Of a stretch of DNA of 64,000 bases, positions 9,522 to 18,086 are shown in pieces. Each line of letters begins with the position of its first letter. Position 1 is the first letter of the stretch. The position numbers and the translations under genes are program-made. The notes beneath the pieces were generated by a model. The model was given only the letters and a program-made list of their open reading frames with translations. It did not search any database and had not been told where the DNA came from. Origin of the DNA: Paraferrimonas haliotis (GTDB taxonomy: Bacteria; Pseudomonadota; Gammaproteobacteria; Enterobacterales; Shewanellaceae); the NCBI RefSeq assembly GCF_002282895.1, contig NZ_NRRB01000001.1, forward strand, positions 682,001-746,000. Direction: 5' to 3'.

Positions 9522-9860
9522 ATGCCAAATTTAGTATTTTTGCCAAGCGAAGAACATTGCCCTGACGGCGCCGTAGTTGAAGCACAAACCGGCGAAACCA
9601 TTATCGACGCTGCCGCTCGCATCGGGATTCACATTGAACATGCTTGTGAAAAGTCATGTGCGTGTACAACCTGTCACGTGGTGGTACGAGAAGGGTTTGA
9701 TTCGCTGGAAGAAAGCGACGAACTGGAAGACGATATGCTGGATAAAGCATGGGGCTTAGAGCCAGAAAGTCGGTTGAGCTGTCAAGCGAAAGTGGGCGAC
9801 GAAGACTTGGTTATCGACATTCCAAAGTACACCATTAACATGGTGAGCGAAGCGCATTAA
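9522..9860 (+). CDS. fdx: Isc [2Fe-2S] ferredoxin Fdx
   Basis: An adrenodoxin-type ferredoxin of 112 residues. The cluster cysteines appear as CEKSCACTTCHV (three of the four) and LSCQA (the fourth). It supplies electrons for cluster assembly. It is the last gene of the operon here. The small gene iscX, which often follows fdx in related bacteria, is absent: a REP hairpin pair and a convergent ABC transporter gene come next. Confidence 0.96.
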   Translation: MPNLVFLPSEEHCPDGAVVEAQTGETIIDAAARIGIHIEHACEKSCACTTCHVVVREGFDSLEESDELEDDMLDKAWGLEPESRLSCQAKVGDEDLVIDIPKYTINMVSEAH

Positions 9861-9868
9861 AAAAGGGT

Positions 9869-9922
9869 AAAAAAAGGGGCCAGGCCCCTTTTCTGTCAAA
9901 AGGGGGCCAGGCCCCCTTTTTT
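9869..9922. repeat. REP family 1 pair (GGGGCCAGGCCCC hairpins)
   Basis: Two short palindromes, each with A-rich left and T-rich right flanks, lie head to tail between the fdx stop and the convergent ABC gene stop. Their cores are GGGGCCAGGCCCC and GGGGGCCAGGCCCCC. The same unit recurs at 29018, 46550, 53636, 53736 and 54389. The RAYT transposase at 53778 is bracketed by these elements. The hairpins with T-runs should also terminate transcription. Confidence 0.9.
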
Positions 9923-11750
9923 AGGTGCCTAGAAAGCCACCGGTTTGATGCGCCCAAAGCTGCGCATAGATGCCATTGCCATTAATGAGCTCTTCGTGCT
10001 TCCCTTGCTCTACGATACGCCCTTTGTCCAGCACAATTAGGCGATCCATAGCGGCAATGGTCGACAGTCGATGGGCGATAGCTATCACGGTTTTCCCTTC
10101 CATTAATTCATACAAGCTTTCTTGAATGGCGGCTTCCACTTCTGAATCTAATGCCGAGGTGGCCTCATCGAGCACCAATATTGGCGCATCTTTTAGCAAT
10201 ACCCGAGCAATTGCGATGCGTTGACGTTGACCGCCAGAAAGCTTCACGCCTCGCTCCCCAACTTGAGCGTCATAACCGTGATTACCATGATTGTCGTTGA
10301 GGGTTTGAATAAACTCATGAGCTTGGGCTTTTTGGGTTGCTTGAATCAGCTCTTCCTCGCTCGCTTGCGGGTTGCCGTATAAAATGTTTTCTCGAATAGA
10401 GCGGTGCAGCAAAGAGGTATCTTGGGTCACCATACCAATTTGCGAGCGCAGCGAATCTTGGGTCACTTGGCTGATGTCCTGATTATCAATGCAGATTTGG
10501 CCTTTCTCGATATCATGGAATCTCAACAGCAAATTGACTAGGGTAGACTTTCCTGCGCCGCTTCGACCAACAAGGCCTACTTTTTCACCTGCGGCAATGG
10601 CCAGTTGTAACTGGTTGATGACACCGAGCTGGTCTTGATCATAGTGGAAGCTCACATGACTAAAGTCGATTTTGCCCTGATTAACCAATAGCGGTTTGGC
10701 GTCGGCCTTATCTTGTATATCGGTGGGTTGGGACAGTGTTGCCATGCCGTCCGCTACGGTGCCAATGTTCTCAAACAATGAGCTAATCTCCCACATGATC
10801 CACTGAGCCATACCGTTTAATCTCAGCACCAGGCTGATGGATAACGCGATGGCACCAATACTGATTGCATCGTCTTTCCATAAATAGATGGACAACGCGG
10901 CGATAGTAAACGTAAGCAGGTAGTTAATGGTTTGCACGCCAACGTTAATGCCAGTGGCTAACCTCATTTGGCGATAGACGGTGTCCAGAAAGCCTTCCAT
11001 ACTCTCTTTTGCATAACTTGCTTCTTGTTGGGTGTGAGCGAATAATTTAACGGTATTGATATTGGTATAGCTGTCAACGATGCGACCGGTCATGGTTGAG
11101 CGAGCGTCAGCTTGCTCTGTCGACACCTTCTTAAGCTTAGGAATGAAATACAGCTGCAAACCAACATAACAGGCCAGCCAAATGAGCATTGGAATGATCA
11201 TGCGAATATCTGCGGCCGCCATCATGACTATCATGGTGGTGAAATACACCAATACGTACATCATGACATCCAGCAACTTCATTACCGACTCACGAATTGC
11301 CAACGATGTTTGCATCACCTTTGTGGCAATGCGCCCGGCGAAATCATTTTGGTAGAAGGACACACTCTGCTTAAGTAAATAACGATGGGCAAACCACCTT
11401 ATTGACATGGGGTAATTGCCCAACAGCGTTTGATGAACCACTAACGCATGCAGCCATACCAGCAAAGGCATTCCGATAACCAAAAGCGCACCGATACCAA
11501 TAAGCTTAAGGCCTTCCTGTTCAAGTAAGGTTTCTGGTGAGCGAGCCACAAGCCAATCCACTAATTGCCCCATAAAGCCAAACAGGGACACCTCCAGTAT
11601 GGCGGTAAGTGCCGTCAATAGGCTCATGCCAATTAACGCTACCTCAAAGCCCTTGGTGTAGTGGCGGCAGAAAGCCAATAGCCCTTGCGGAGGCTGTTGT
11701 GGCTCCTGTTCGGGCATCGGATCGACAAACCGTTCAAACCTTTGGTACAT
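9921..11750 (-). CDS. ABC exporter, fused permease-ATPase
   Basis: A half-transporter of about 609 residues: an N-terminal ABC type 1 membrane domain with about six helices, then an ATPase domain with GRSGAGKST (Walker A), LSGGQRQRIAIARVLL (signature) and ILVLDEATSALD (Walker B). It probably works as a homodimeric exporter of lipids or drugs of the MsbA/multidrug type; the substrate cannot be read. In-frame starts exist at 11768 (TTG), 11759 and 11750. The last has AGGA nine bases upstream and is chosen. Its stop codon touches the REP pair. Confidence 0.85.
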   Translation of the reverse strand: MYQRFERFVDPMPEQEPQQPPQGLLAFCRHYTKGFEVALIGMSLLTALTAILEVSLFGFMGQLVDWLVARSPETLLEQEGLKLIGIGALLVIGMPLLVWLHALVVHQTLLGNYPMSIRWFAHRYLLKQSVSFYQNDFAGRIATKVMQTSLAIRESVMKLLDVMMYVLVYFTTMIVMMAAADIRMIIPMLIWLACYVGLQLYFIPKLKKVSTEQADARSTMTGRIVDSYTNINTVKLFAHTQQEASYAKESMEGFLDTVYRQMRLATGINVGVQTINYLLTFTIAALSIYLWKDDAISIGAIALSISLVLRLNGMAQWIMWEISSLFENIGTVADGMATLSQPTDIQDKADAKPLLVNQGKIDFSHVSFHYDQDQLGVINQLQLAIAAGEKVGLVGRSGAGKSTLVNLLLRFHDIEKGQICIDNQDISQVTQDSLRSQIGMVTQDTSLLHRSIRENILYGNPQASEEELIQATQKAQAHEFIQTLNDNHGNHGYDAQVGERGVKLSGGQRQRIAIARVLLKDAPILVLDEATSALDSEVEAAIQESLYELMEGKTVIAIAHRLSTIAAMDRLIVLDKGRIVEQGKHEELINGNGIYAQLWAHQTGGFLGT

Positions 11751-11872
11751 AGTGAGCATTCCTAACAACGAATTATTTTGGCGAGCTTGATGATAATCCC
11801 AGCAAAGAGACTCGCATCTCTACTACAAATCACAGTAAACTATTGGTCAACAGGATTCTAGGAAGAGTTTAC

Positions 11873-12232
11873 ATGCCACAAGTTATTACTGCCGCAATCG
11901 TGGTTATTGCGGTTGCCATTTTAATGTATTTATTGGTTCTTATTTGGCGACTGCTACCCAAAGCGTTCACTAAGCCCAGCATTTTCACCGTTTTTGCATT
12001 GCTTACCGTTACGCCATTGTTGCACGTCGATCATGTTGGCGCGGTAGTGCTGCCAATATCCCTGTTTTATTTCAGCCCTGATACTCTGATTACGCATCTA
12101 GGCAATCAATTAATGGCCCCCTTTATAACCGCTAGTTCGGTAATTGGCACGGCGGTTATGGCGTGGTTTATGAGTAACTGGGCGTTCAGTGAAGATGAGC
12201 AAGAACAACAGGAACAGCAAGGCGACTCATAG
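11873..12232 (+). CDS. Small membrane protein of unknown function
   Basis: A protein of 119 residues from the ATG at 11873, which has an AGGAAGAG ribosome-binding site; the frame is open further upstream without one. There are three hydrophobic stretches (about residues 5-27, 35-60 and 80-105) and an acidic, Gln-rich tail (EDEQEQQEQQ). I do not recognise a family. The stop overlaps the 3' end of convergent punR by a few bases. It is likely an inner-membrane protein. Confidence 0.65.
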   Translation: MPQVITAAIVVIAVAILMYLLVLIWRLLPKAFTKPSIFTVFALLTVTPLLHVDHVGAVVLPISLFYFSPDTLITHLGNQLMAPFITASSVIGTAVMAWFMSNWAFSEDEQEQQEQQGDS

Positions 12233-13132
12233 TTCGAGCCAATGGCGGCGCAGCTGCTCACTGTCACCTAAATAGCTAATGATCCACTCTAACGCCGGCG
12301 AGGATTGTTCGCGGCGCCATGCTAAACAGCAAGGGCTACTTGGCATGGGCTGCGCTAACGTGCGACTGACCAACAACCCTTTATCTATCAATGGTACGGC
12401 CATGTGTTCTGGCATCACCCCAATGCCTAATCCATCAATCAGGCACTCGCTTGCGGCATGCCAGTTTGGCACCACCAACCGCCTTTGATTGTCCAATAGC
12501 CAAGTCGTCCTTTTCACAATGTTTCGGGAGGTATCTTCGAGACAAATCGACGGGTAATGCGCTAACTGTTCGTTATCCAGAGGATCATGCAAGCTGGCCA
12601 ACGGGTGAGAAGGTGACATGACGAATCGCCAATTCAAGGCCCCCATTGGACGATTAATAAATTGCCCTTCAACCGGTATTGCCGCGGTCGCGCCAATGGC
12701 GATGTCGGCACGACCATCTTGTAAAGCATCCCAAACCCCGTTAAACACTTCCATACTGATGCTTAACTCCACGTCGGGAAACGCCTGATAGAAATCTCTC
12801 ACCAACTGGTTAACCGGGGCTTGTTTAACGACGTTATCCAACGCTAAGGAGACTGATTGTGTCCATCCATTGGCTAAACGCTGGCACTGAATTCGAGTAT
12901 CGTCCATTTGCTCAAGCAAGTGTTGAGCCTGCTCAATGAAATAGAGTCCAGCACTGGTAGGCTCTACGCGCCTTGGCAATCGTTTAAAAAGATTGGTGCC
13001 AACGTCCTGTTCAATGGTTTTGACTGAGTAGCTAATGGCACTTGGTACCTTATGCAGTTCCTTCGCCGCGCGGCTAAAGCTGCCGTGCTTAGCAACGCAA
13101 ACTATCAAACTCAAATCTTGATATGAAAACAT
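12227..13132 (-). CDS. punR: LysR-family regulator PunR
   Basis: This 301-residue LysR regulator has an N-terminal winged helix (GSFSRAAKELHKVPSAISYSV) and a periplasmic-binding-like effector domain. EVFNGVWDALQDGRADIAIGAT, TTWLLDNQRRLVVP and the LGDSEQL tail closely match my recollection of E. coli PunR (YdhB). E. coli PunR activates the purine transporter punC in response to adenine, and the divergent neighbour here is the matching transporter. The shared 102-bp intergenic region should hold its operator. Confidence 0.85.
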   Translation of the reverse strand: MFSYQDLSLIVCVAKHGSFSRAAKELHKVPSAISYSVKTIEQDVGTNLFKRLPRRVEPTSAGLYFIEQAQHLLEQMDDTRIQCQRLANGWTQSVSLALDNVVKQAPVNQLVRDFYQAFPDVELSISMEVFNGVWDALQDGRADIAIGATAAIPVEGQFINRPMGALNWRFVMSPSHPLASLHDPLDNEQLAHYPSICLEDTSRNIVKRTTWLLDNQRRLVVPNWHAASECLIDGLGIGVMPEHMAVPLIDKGLLVSRTLAQPMPSSPCCLAWRREQSSPALEWIISYLGDSEQLRRHWLEL

Positions 13133-13234
13133 AGTGCATCAAAAATTTTGAAAGGTAGAGTCAAATATTAACGTTTTACTTCCGTTTGTCTAGTAATTAA
13201 ACTGAGCCGCTTTTTTTCGATGTGAGAATTTTTG

Positions 13235-14443
13235 ATGAGTCAGCCAGTGAAGCGCTTTTCCATGTTTTGGTTTGCCGGGTTGAGTATGTTGGGTTTTATT
13301 GCGACCGATATGTACTTGCCAGCATTTGAGGCATTACAAGCGGAGTTTGAAACCAGCCAGGCCTTAATTGCCTTGACGTTAAGCGTATTCTTGCTTGGTA
13401 TGGCGGCAGGGCAGTTAGTCTACGGGCCGTTATCGGATCGCTTTGGGCGTAAACGCGTGCTGGCGTTTGGACTGAGTGTATTTGCAATTGCCAGCGTAGG
13501 CTGTGCGTATGCTGAGACGGTAGAACAGCTCATTTGTGCTCGCTTTTTGCAAGCATTAGGGGTTTGCAGTGCCACCGTTATTTGGCAAGCGGTTGTCATC
13601 GATCGCTACCAAGGCAAAGCCGCTGAACGCATTTTCGCCACCATAATGCCGTTAGTGGCGTTATCTCCGGCATTAGCACCTTTGCTAGGCGCCTATCTGC
13701 AACAAGCGTTTGGTTGGCGGGTCATTTTTCTATTGCTGGTGGGATTCGCCATTGTGCTGCTGTTCATGACCAGCCGCGAAACCGAAAGCGCGCCACGCCA
13801 CACGCTGACGAAAACCGCCGGCGCTGGCTTAATCGCTAACTATCGGGCCTTGTTAAGTTCACGCCAGTTCGTTGGTTACATGCTGATGTTTTCCGGCTGC
13901 AGCGCCGCCTTTTTCGCATACCTAACCGGCATTCCATTCGTAATGGCGGGTATGGGGTATGAAGCTACCGATATTGGTTGGAGCTTTGTCCCCCAAACCA
14001 TTGCGTTTTTAGTGGGTGGATTTGGTTGTCGCAGCTTATTAAAACGACACCCGAGCGAGCGCTTAATTTTATGGGGACTGGCCCTGTTTATGGTTAGCGT
14101 TGCAATCATTGTTGTTATTACGCTGGTGCTGAAGCCGCAAAGCATTGTGCCGATTTTAATTCCCTTTTGTTTCATGGCCATTGCCAATGGTGCGCTATAC
14201 CCACTGGTCATCAACAAAGCTTTACAACCTTTTAAGAACTTTAGTGCAACCGCGTCGGGGCTGCTCAACTTTCTACAAACCTTGTTGTGCTTTGCAGCCA
14301 GTGCGCTCGTATCGAACTGGGTAGAGCAACATCAAGCCATAGCTGTGGCTGCAACCATGACCTTGGCGGCGTTGACGGTTCAGCTCGGTTATAGCTGGGC
14401 GCGTAAAACTCAAAGCGAACCCAAGCTTACAGCGGATTTGTGA
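13235..14443 (+). CDS. punC: MFS transporter PunC (Bcr/CflA family)
   Basis: A 402-residue MFS protein with about 12 membrane helices. Motifs include LSMLGFIATDMYLPAF, YGPLSDRFGRKRVL (MFS motif A), LGVCSATVIWQA and PLVALSPALAPLLGAY. The sequence resembles E. coli PunC (YdhC), a purine nucleoside/purine transporter, along its length, including SFVPQTIAFLVGGFGCR and PFCFMAIANGALYP. Divergence from punR supports the assignment. A TTG lies one codon upstream, but the ATG at 13235 is the likely start. Confidence 0.85.
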   Translation: MSQPVKRFSMFWFAGLSMLGFIATDMYLPAFEALQAEFETSQALIALTLSVFLLGMAAGQLVYGPLSDRFGRKRVLAFGLSVFAIASVGCAYAETVEQLICARFLQALGVCSATVIWQAVVIDRYQGKAAERIFATIMPLVALSPALAPLLGAYLQQAFGWRVIFLLLVGFAIVLLFMTSRETESAPRHTLTKTAGAGLIANYRALLSSRQFVGYMLMFSGCSAAFFAYLTGIPFVMAGMGYEATDIGWSFVPQTIAFLVGGFGCRSLLKRHPSERLILWGLALFMVSVAIIVVITLVLKPQSIVPILIPFCFMAIANGALYPLVINKALQPFKNFSATASGLLNFLQTLLCFAASALVSNWVEQHQAIAVAATMTLAALTVQLGYSWARKTQSEPKLTADL

Positions 14444-14478
14444 GCAAGGCGTAAATTTTAACGCTGTTAAAGCGGGTT

Positions 14479-14503
14479 AAACCGTCAGTTTTTGCGGTTT
14501 TTT
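14479..14503 (+). terminator. Intrinsic terminator after punC
   Basis: AAACCG, a loop of about ten bases and CGGTTTTTT form a hairpin with a T-run 36 bp after the punC stop. Confidence 0.65.
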
Positions 14504-14659
14504 GGTTACTTTACTTAGACTTTTGCTTAAAACGTCTAAAATAGTGATTTAGAGCACTAGATTGCAGCACTTATTGTGATCTAGGCATAGGAATTGGCGA
14601 CGTTATCTTTTATACTTCGTGCCGATTTTATTAACCTAATTCAAACAAAGGATCATACC

Positions 14660-15091
14660 ATGGCAATTGAACGCACTTTTTCAATCGTTAAGCCAGACGC
14701 TGTAGCAGCTAACCACATTGGCGCAATCTATGCTCGTTTCGAGTCTGCTGGACTAAAAATCGTTGCTTCTAAGATGGTTCACCTAAGCCGTGAAAAAGCA
14801 GAAGGTTTTTACGCTGAACACAAAGAGCGTCCATTCTTTGGCGCATTGGTTGATTTCATGACTTCAGGTCCAATCATGGTACAAGTGCTAGAAGGTGAAA
14901 ACGCAATCCTAGCAAACCGTGAAATCATGGGTGCTACTAACCCAGCCGAAGCGGCTCGCGGTACTTTGCGTTCTGATTTTGCTACCAGCATTGATGAAAA
15001 CGCTTGTCACGGTTCAGATGCACCTGAATCTGCTGCTCGCGAAATTGCTTACTTCTTTGGTGAAGACGAGATCTGCCCACGCACTCGTTAA
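14660..15091 (+). CDS. ndk: Nucleoside diphosphate kinase
   Basis: This 143-residue enzyme transfers the gamma-phosphate between nucleoside di- and triphosphates. It begins [15 protein letters not shown] and shows the [11 protein letters not shown] segment, the [17 protein letters not shown] nucleotide site and the catalytic histidine in [13 protein letters not shown]. The frame is open upstream to 14594, but the ATG at 14660 has AAAGGA before it and gives the family-standard length. It is a single gene ended by a strong hairpin. Confidence 0.97.
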   Translation: MAIERTFSIVKPDAVAANHIGAIYARFESAGLKIVASKMVHLSREKAEGFYAEHKERPFFGALVDFMTSGPIMVQVLEGENAILANREIMGATNPAEAARGTLRSDFATSIDENACHGSDAPESAAREIAYFFGEDEICPRTR

Positions 15092-15106
15092 TTCGACTGT
15101 GTTTCA

Positions 15107-15137
15107 GAAAAACCCACCATAAGGTGGGTTTTTTTAT
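15107..15137 (+). terminator. Intrinsic terminator after ndk
   Basis: AAACCCACC-ataa-GGTGGGTTTTTTT forms a compact GC-rich hairpin with a U-tract about 18 bp after the ndk stop. Confidence 0.93.
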
Positions 15138-15344
15138 GGGCAATCAGTGACCATTTCATTAGCTCATTTGGCCAAACAATGGTCAATTATACCAATCATA
15201 GTTCCCCTTTTTAGTTAGTTCATAACTCTAACGTATTGATAAATAAGTCTTTCAGTGTTTGGCACGATGCTTGATAGGTTTTCAGGGTCGTTGCTAGTAG
15301 CAACTCCTGCACTGGCTCTGCTAATAAAAGAAAAGGAACTTAAC

Positions 15345-15971
15345 ATGAACATCCCAGTACTTCTTACGTCACTCTTGTTACTCAGTACATCAGTCACAGC
15401 GCAAGACGCTCGCCGTTTTCAGCAAACCATCGAGCCTCATGGCGATACCATAGAATTGCAAATCTCTGTTGGACAATTGCAGGTGCTAGCCAGTGATGAT
15501 GACAAGGTGCACCTTGACGTGATGGTGGAAGCGGACCCTGAGTCCGATGGTTGGCGTCTGTTTGCAAGCACCCCGGATTTATCGGATCTTGAACTTACAA
15601 GCAAAACCCACAAACAGCGGCTATTACTTGAGCTTAACAAACAAAAAGATATCAAACAGCAATGGACACTGTACCTACCTAAATCGCAGTCATTAACGGT
15701 TGAAATGGGGGTTGGTGAAGCCGAAATAGGCGGAGTCGTAGATGATTTACGAGTGGATTTAGGCGTGGGCACGGTTCGTGTTGACGCTGAACATTCGGAT
15801 TACTCTGAGCTGGATTTAGTTGCTGGCGTTGGCGATGTTAGAGTAGACAGAGCGTTCCCAGGTACCAGTTCACGCCATATGGTTGGTGAAGAGTTTAGCT
15901 ACCAAGGCCAAGGCGACTCTATCGTGTCAGTCAAGGTTGGCGTTGGTAGCGTTCGCGTTGAAGCCCGCTAG
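15345..15971 (+). CDS. Secreted beta-repeat protein, DUF4097-like
   Basis: The product is 208 residues from the ATG at 15345, which follows AAAAGGA and starts a clear signal peptide (MNIPVLLTSLLLLSTSVTAQ). The C-terminal half repeats a pattern of alternating Val/Asp strands with GVGxVRV motifs (LGVGTVRVDA, AGVGDVRVD, VGVGSVRVEA), suggesting a right-handed beta-helix or adhesin-like head. It converges with the larger DUF4097 gene of the sigma-factor operon and may act with it. It is probably periplasmic or surface-exposed; function unknown. Confidence 0.7.
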   Translation: MNIPVLLTSLLLLSTSVTAQDARRFQQTIEPHGDTIELQISVGQLQVLASDDDKVHLDVMVEADPESDGWRLFASTPDLSDLELTSKTHKQRLLLELNKQKDIKQQWTLYLPKSQSLTVEMGVGEAEIGGVVDDLRVDLGVGTVRVDAEHSDYSELDLVAGVGDVRVDRAFPGTSSRHMVGEEFSYQGQGDSIVSVKVGVGSVRVEAR

Positions 15972-15985
15972 TGAGTAGCCGGCAA

Positions 15986-16921
15986 TTACTGGAATCCGAT
16001 TTCCATGGTGCCGCTTAGGGTTGTCATTCGGATTTTACTGTCACCCTGACCTAAGTCGAATTCCAGTTCCGATGATGGGCCGTATTTTTGCTTTTTGGGC
16101 TTATCATCGCTAACCCGGTTGCTAATTTTACCGCCAGCATTGGCAAATAAGCGAATGTGTCCCTGTAGGCTTTTTGTAACGGTTAGCTCCAAATCGCCCG
16201 ATACCGACTCGCCGTTGAACTGATAGTCGCCGCTGCCTAATAGGCCCAGCTCAATGTCACCACTGACACTGCGCATGGCGATTTCTGCCGCCTCATTGGA
16301 AACCAATTCTACATCACCAGAGACGGTTTCTAAGTTGATTTCGGTGGCGAAATTATTGCTTTCGATATCGCCACTAACGTTGCGAATGGTAATGGTGCCT
16401 TTCGAGCCTCGCTCATCGATCTCTCCCGACACGGCTTCAATGCGCATCTTACCCTCGTTGTTTATCAGGGTTTGATCGCCGCTTACGGTATTGAAATTCA
16501 ACTTGCCGGACAGTTGACTTAGTTTAAGTTCTCCGCTGACACTGGATACATCGAAATCGCCGTTAAAGTTGTTGGCTTTAATATTGGTGGAAATACCAGA
16601 AGCATCCACATTAACTTGTTTAGGCAGTTCAACCGTGAGTTTGGAACCGGACCGGTTATCACCGTTCCATTTACGAGGCATGACAACTTTAACCACCATG
16701 TCTGCGCCTTGTTGTTCAAAGACTAAGCGTTCGGCCAATTCATCCAGCGTGCCGACAACGCGAATGCTATCCTCTGCGCCGTTGACGATATTAAGTTCAC
16801 CTCGCGGTACTTCTATGGTGACCTGAGCGTTGCTCGACAGCGGTAGGCTTTGGTCAATCTTGTCAGCCCCCCAACTGGGGATACTTATTAATAACGCGGT
16901 TAATAATGACAGTCGTTTCAT
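15986..16921 (-). CDS. Secreted DUF4097-family beta-strand repeat protein
   Basis: This 311-residue protein has a signal peptide (cleavage near SWG-AD). A central array of about seven short repeats, each ending VSGD or VSGE (DVSSVSGEL, NTVSGDQTL, EAVSGEID, RNVSGDIE, ETVSGDVE, RSVSGDIE, ESVSGDLE), is typical of DUF4097 beta-helical proteins. It ends in a Phe-Gln strand. It is the third gene after an ECF sigma factor and a membrane-anchored partner, so it is probably a target or part of an envelope-stress circuit. Its role is unknown. Confidence 0.8.
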   Translation of the reverse strand: MKRLSLLTALLISIPSWGADKIDQSLPLSSNAQVTIEVPRGELNIVNGAEDSIRVVGTLDELAERLVFEQQGADMVVKVVMPRKWNGDNRSGSKLTVELPKQVNVDASGISTNIKANNFNGDFDVSSVSGELKLSQLSGKLNFNTVSGDQTLINNEGKMRIEAVSGEIDERGSKGTITIRNVSGDIESNNFATEINLETVSGDVELVSNEAAEIAMRSVSGDIELGLLGSGDYQFNGESVSGDLELTVTKSLQGHIRLFANAGGKISNRVSDDKPKKQKYGPSSELEFDLGQGDSKIRMTTLSGTMEIGFQ

Positions 16922-16962
16922 GGTATTTCCTTAAGCGCACGGCTAATTTTTATTCGTTTACG

Positions 16963-17472
16963 TTAGATCCGGTTGAATGCAGAGCTTTGAGCCTGATTCA
17001 CCAGTTCCAGTTCTCGTTGTTGCAACCACAACCAAAGTTGCAACAGCTCTAGGTTGTTTGGGTCTTGCTGCAATTGCGCCAATACCGTTTTGGCGCCTTG
17101 ACGCACTTCGTTGATGCCTTGGCTAAGTGCAGTAGCGTTATCGCTGGCGGTTAGCTTGGCACTAAAACCGACTCGGGTTTGCATGGCTAGCTGTTGCTGA
17201 TGTTGCTGTTCAAGCAAGTGCAACAAGGCCAACGATTGACTGTTGTCCGGTTTACTCATGTGTTGCCCACCAACAAAGCTCAATACCGACACCAAGGCTA
17301 AACTGGCGGCAATGGCGATGTTGCGCCAAGCTGTATTGCTGCGCTGGGGCTCTGGCTGCACAGCGCCTGTAACTAATTGACGTTCAATAGCGGGCCATAA
17401 ATCCGTCTGCGGCTGCAGTTGATTTGGCATGTCATTAATGGCGTTTTGCAGTGCTGCTTTTGATTCATTCAT
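16963..17472 (-). CDS. Probable anti-sigma factor, single-pass membrane protein
   Basis: A 169-residue protein with a cytoplasmic N-terminus (about 60 residues), one transmembrane helix (NIAIAASLALVSVLSFVGG, about residues 48-66) and a Gln-rich periplasmic part. It overlaps the upstream ECF sigma gene by four bases (ATGA), the standard sigma/anti-sigma arrangement. No HxxxCxxC zinc motif is visible, so it is not a classical ZAS-domain anti-sigma. The role is inferred from context and topology. Confidence 0.65.
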   Translation of the reverse strand: MNESKAALQNAINDMPNQLQPQTDLWPAIERQLVTGAVQPEPQRSNTAWRNIAIAASLALVSVLSFVGGQHMSKPDNSQSLALLHLLEQQHQQQLAMQTRVGFSAKLTASDNATALSQGINEVRQGAKTVLAQLQQDPNNLELLQLWLWLQQRELELVNQAQSSAFNRI

Positions 17473-18020
17473 GACAGCATCTCCTGTAATAATTTTTTGG
17501 CTCTGTGGTATTGGGCTTTAGAGGTTCCGCTCTTAATGTTGAGCATGCTCGCCACCTCGGTATGTTTGTAGCCCTCTACGGCATGCAGTACGAAAACCAA
17601 TCGAGCTTGTTGCGGTAACTTAGGTAACAGCTTATCGATGCCGTGGTAGTTCGACGGGGCGGCAACGGCACTGGATTCGGCGACCGAGTCCATCGGAATA
17701 AAACGTTGCCACCAGGTTTTTTGTTGCTTGAGTTTATTAAGGCATAAGTTGACGGTTAAGCGATGCGCCCAAGTGCTAAAGCGACTGTCGCCGTTGAACA
17801 TGGCTAACTTTTGCCAAATCCGAACAAAGGCTTCTTGGCAGAAATCTTGTGCCAAATCGTGATCGCCACTTAAGCGATAACATAAGGCGTACACGCGACC
17901 AAGATTGGCTTGATAAAGGGCTTGAAAAGCGCTCCTATCGCCCCGCAGAGCTTGGGCCACCCATTCGACTTGTTGAGCTTCGCTGGCGTCAATGTGTGGT
18001 TTTAGCTGTGTTACAGTCAC
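17469..18020 (-). CDS. ECF-type RNA polymerase sigma factor
   Basis: A 183-residue sigma-70 family protein with region 2 (YRLSGDHDLAQDFCQEAFVRIWQ, then STWAHRLTVNLCLNKLKQQ) and region 4 (LVFVLHAVEGYKHTEVASMLNIKSGTSKAQYHRAK), without regions 1 or 3. The start is GTG at 18020. It is translationally coupled to a membrane protein and followed by a DUF4097 gene, so it probably controls a small envelope-related regulon. TTGACA occurs near 18077 on this strand as a possible -35. Confidence 0.88.
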   Translation of the reverse strand: MTVTQLKPHIDASEAQQVEWVAQALRGDRSAFQALYQANLGRVYALCYRLSGDHDLAQDFCQEAFVRIWQKLAMFNGDSRFSTWAHRLTVNLCLNKLKQQKTWWQRFIPMDSVAESSAVAAPSNYHGIDKLLPKLPQQARLVFVLHAVEGYKHTEVASMLNIKSGTSKAQYHRAKKLLQEMLS

Positions 18021-18086
18021 AATGTTCAGTCTCTTGTTGATTTAACAGTAAGACACAGGCAACAGCGAAAAAGGTTTAAACCGCTG

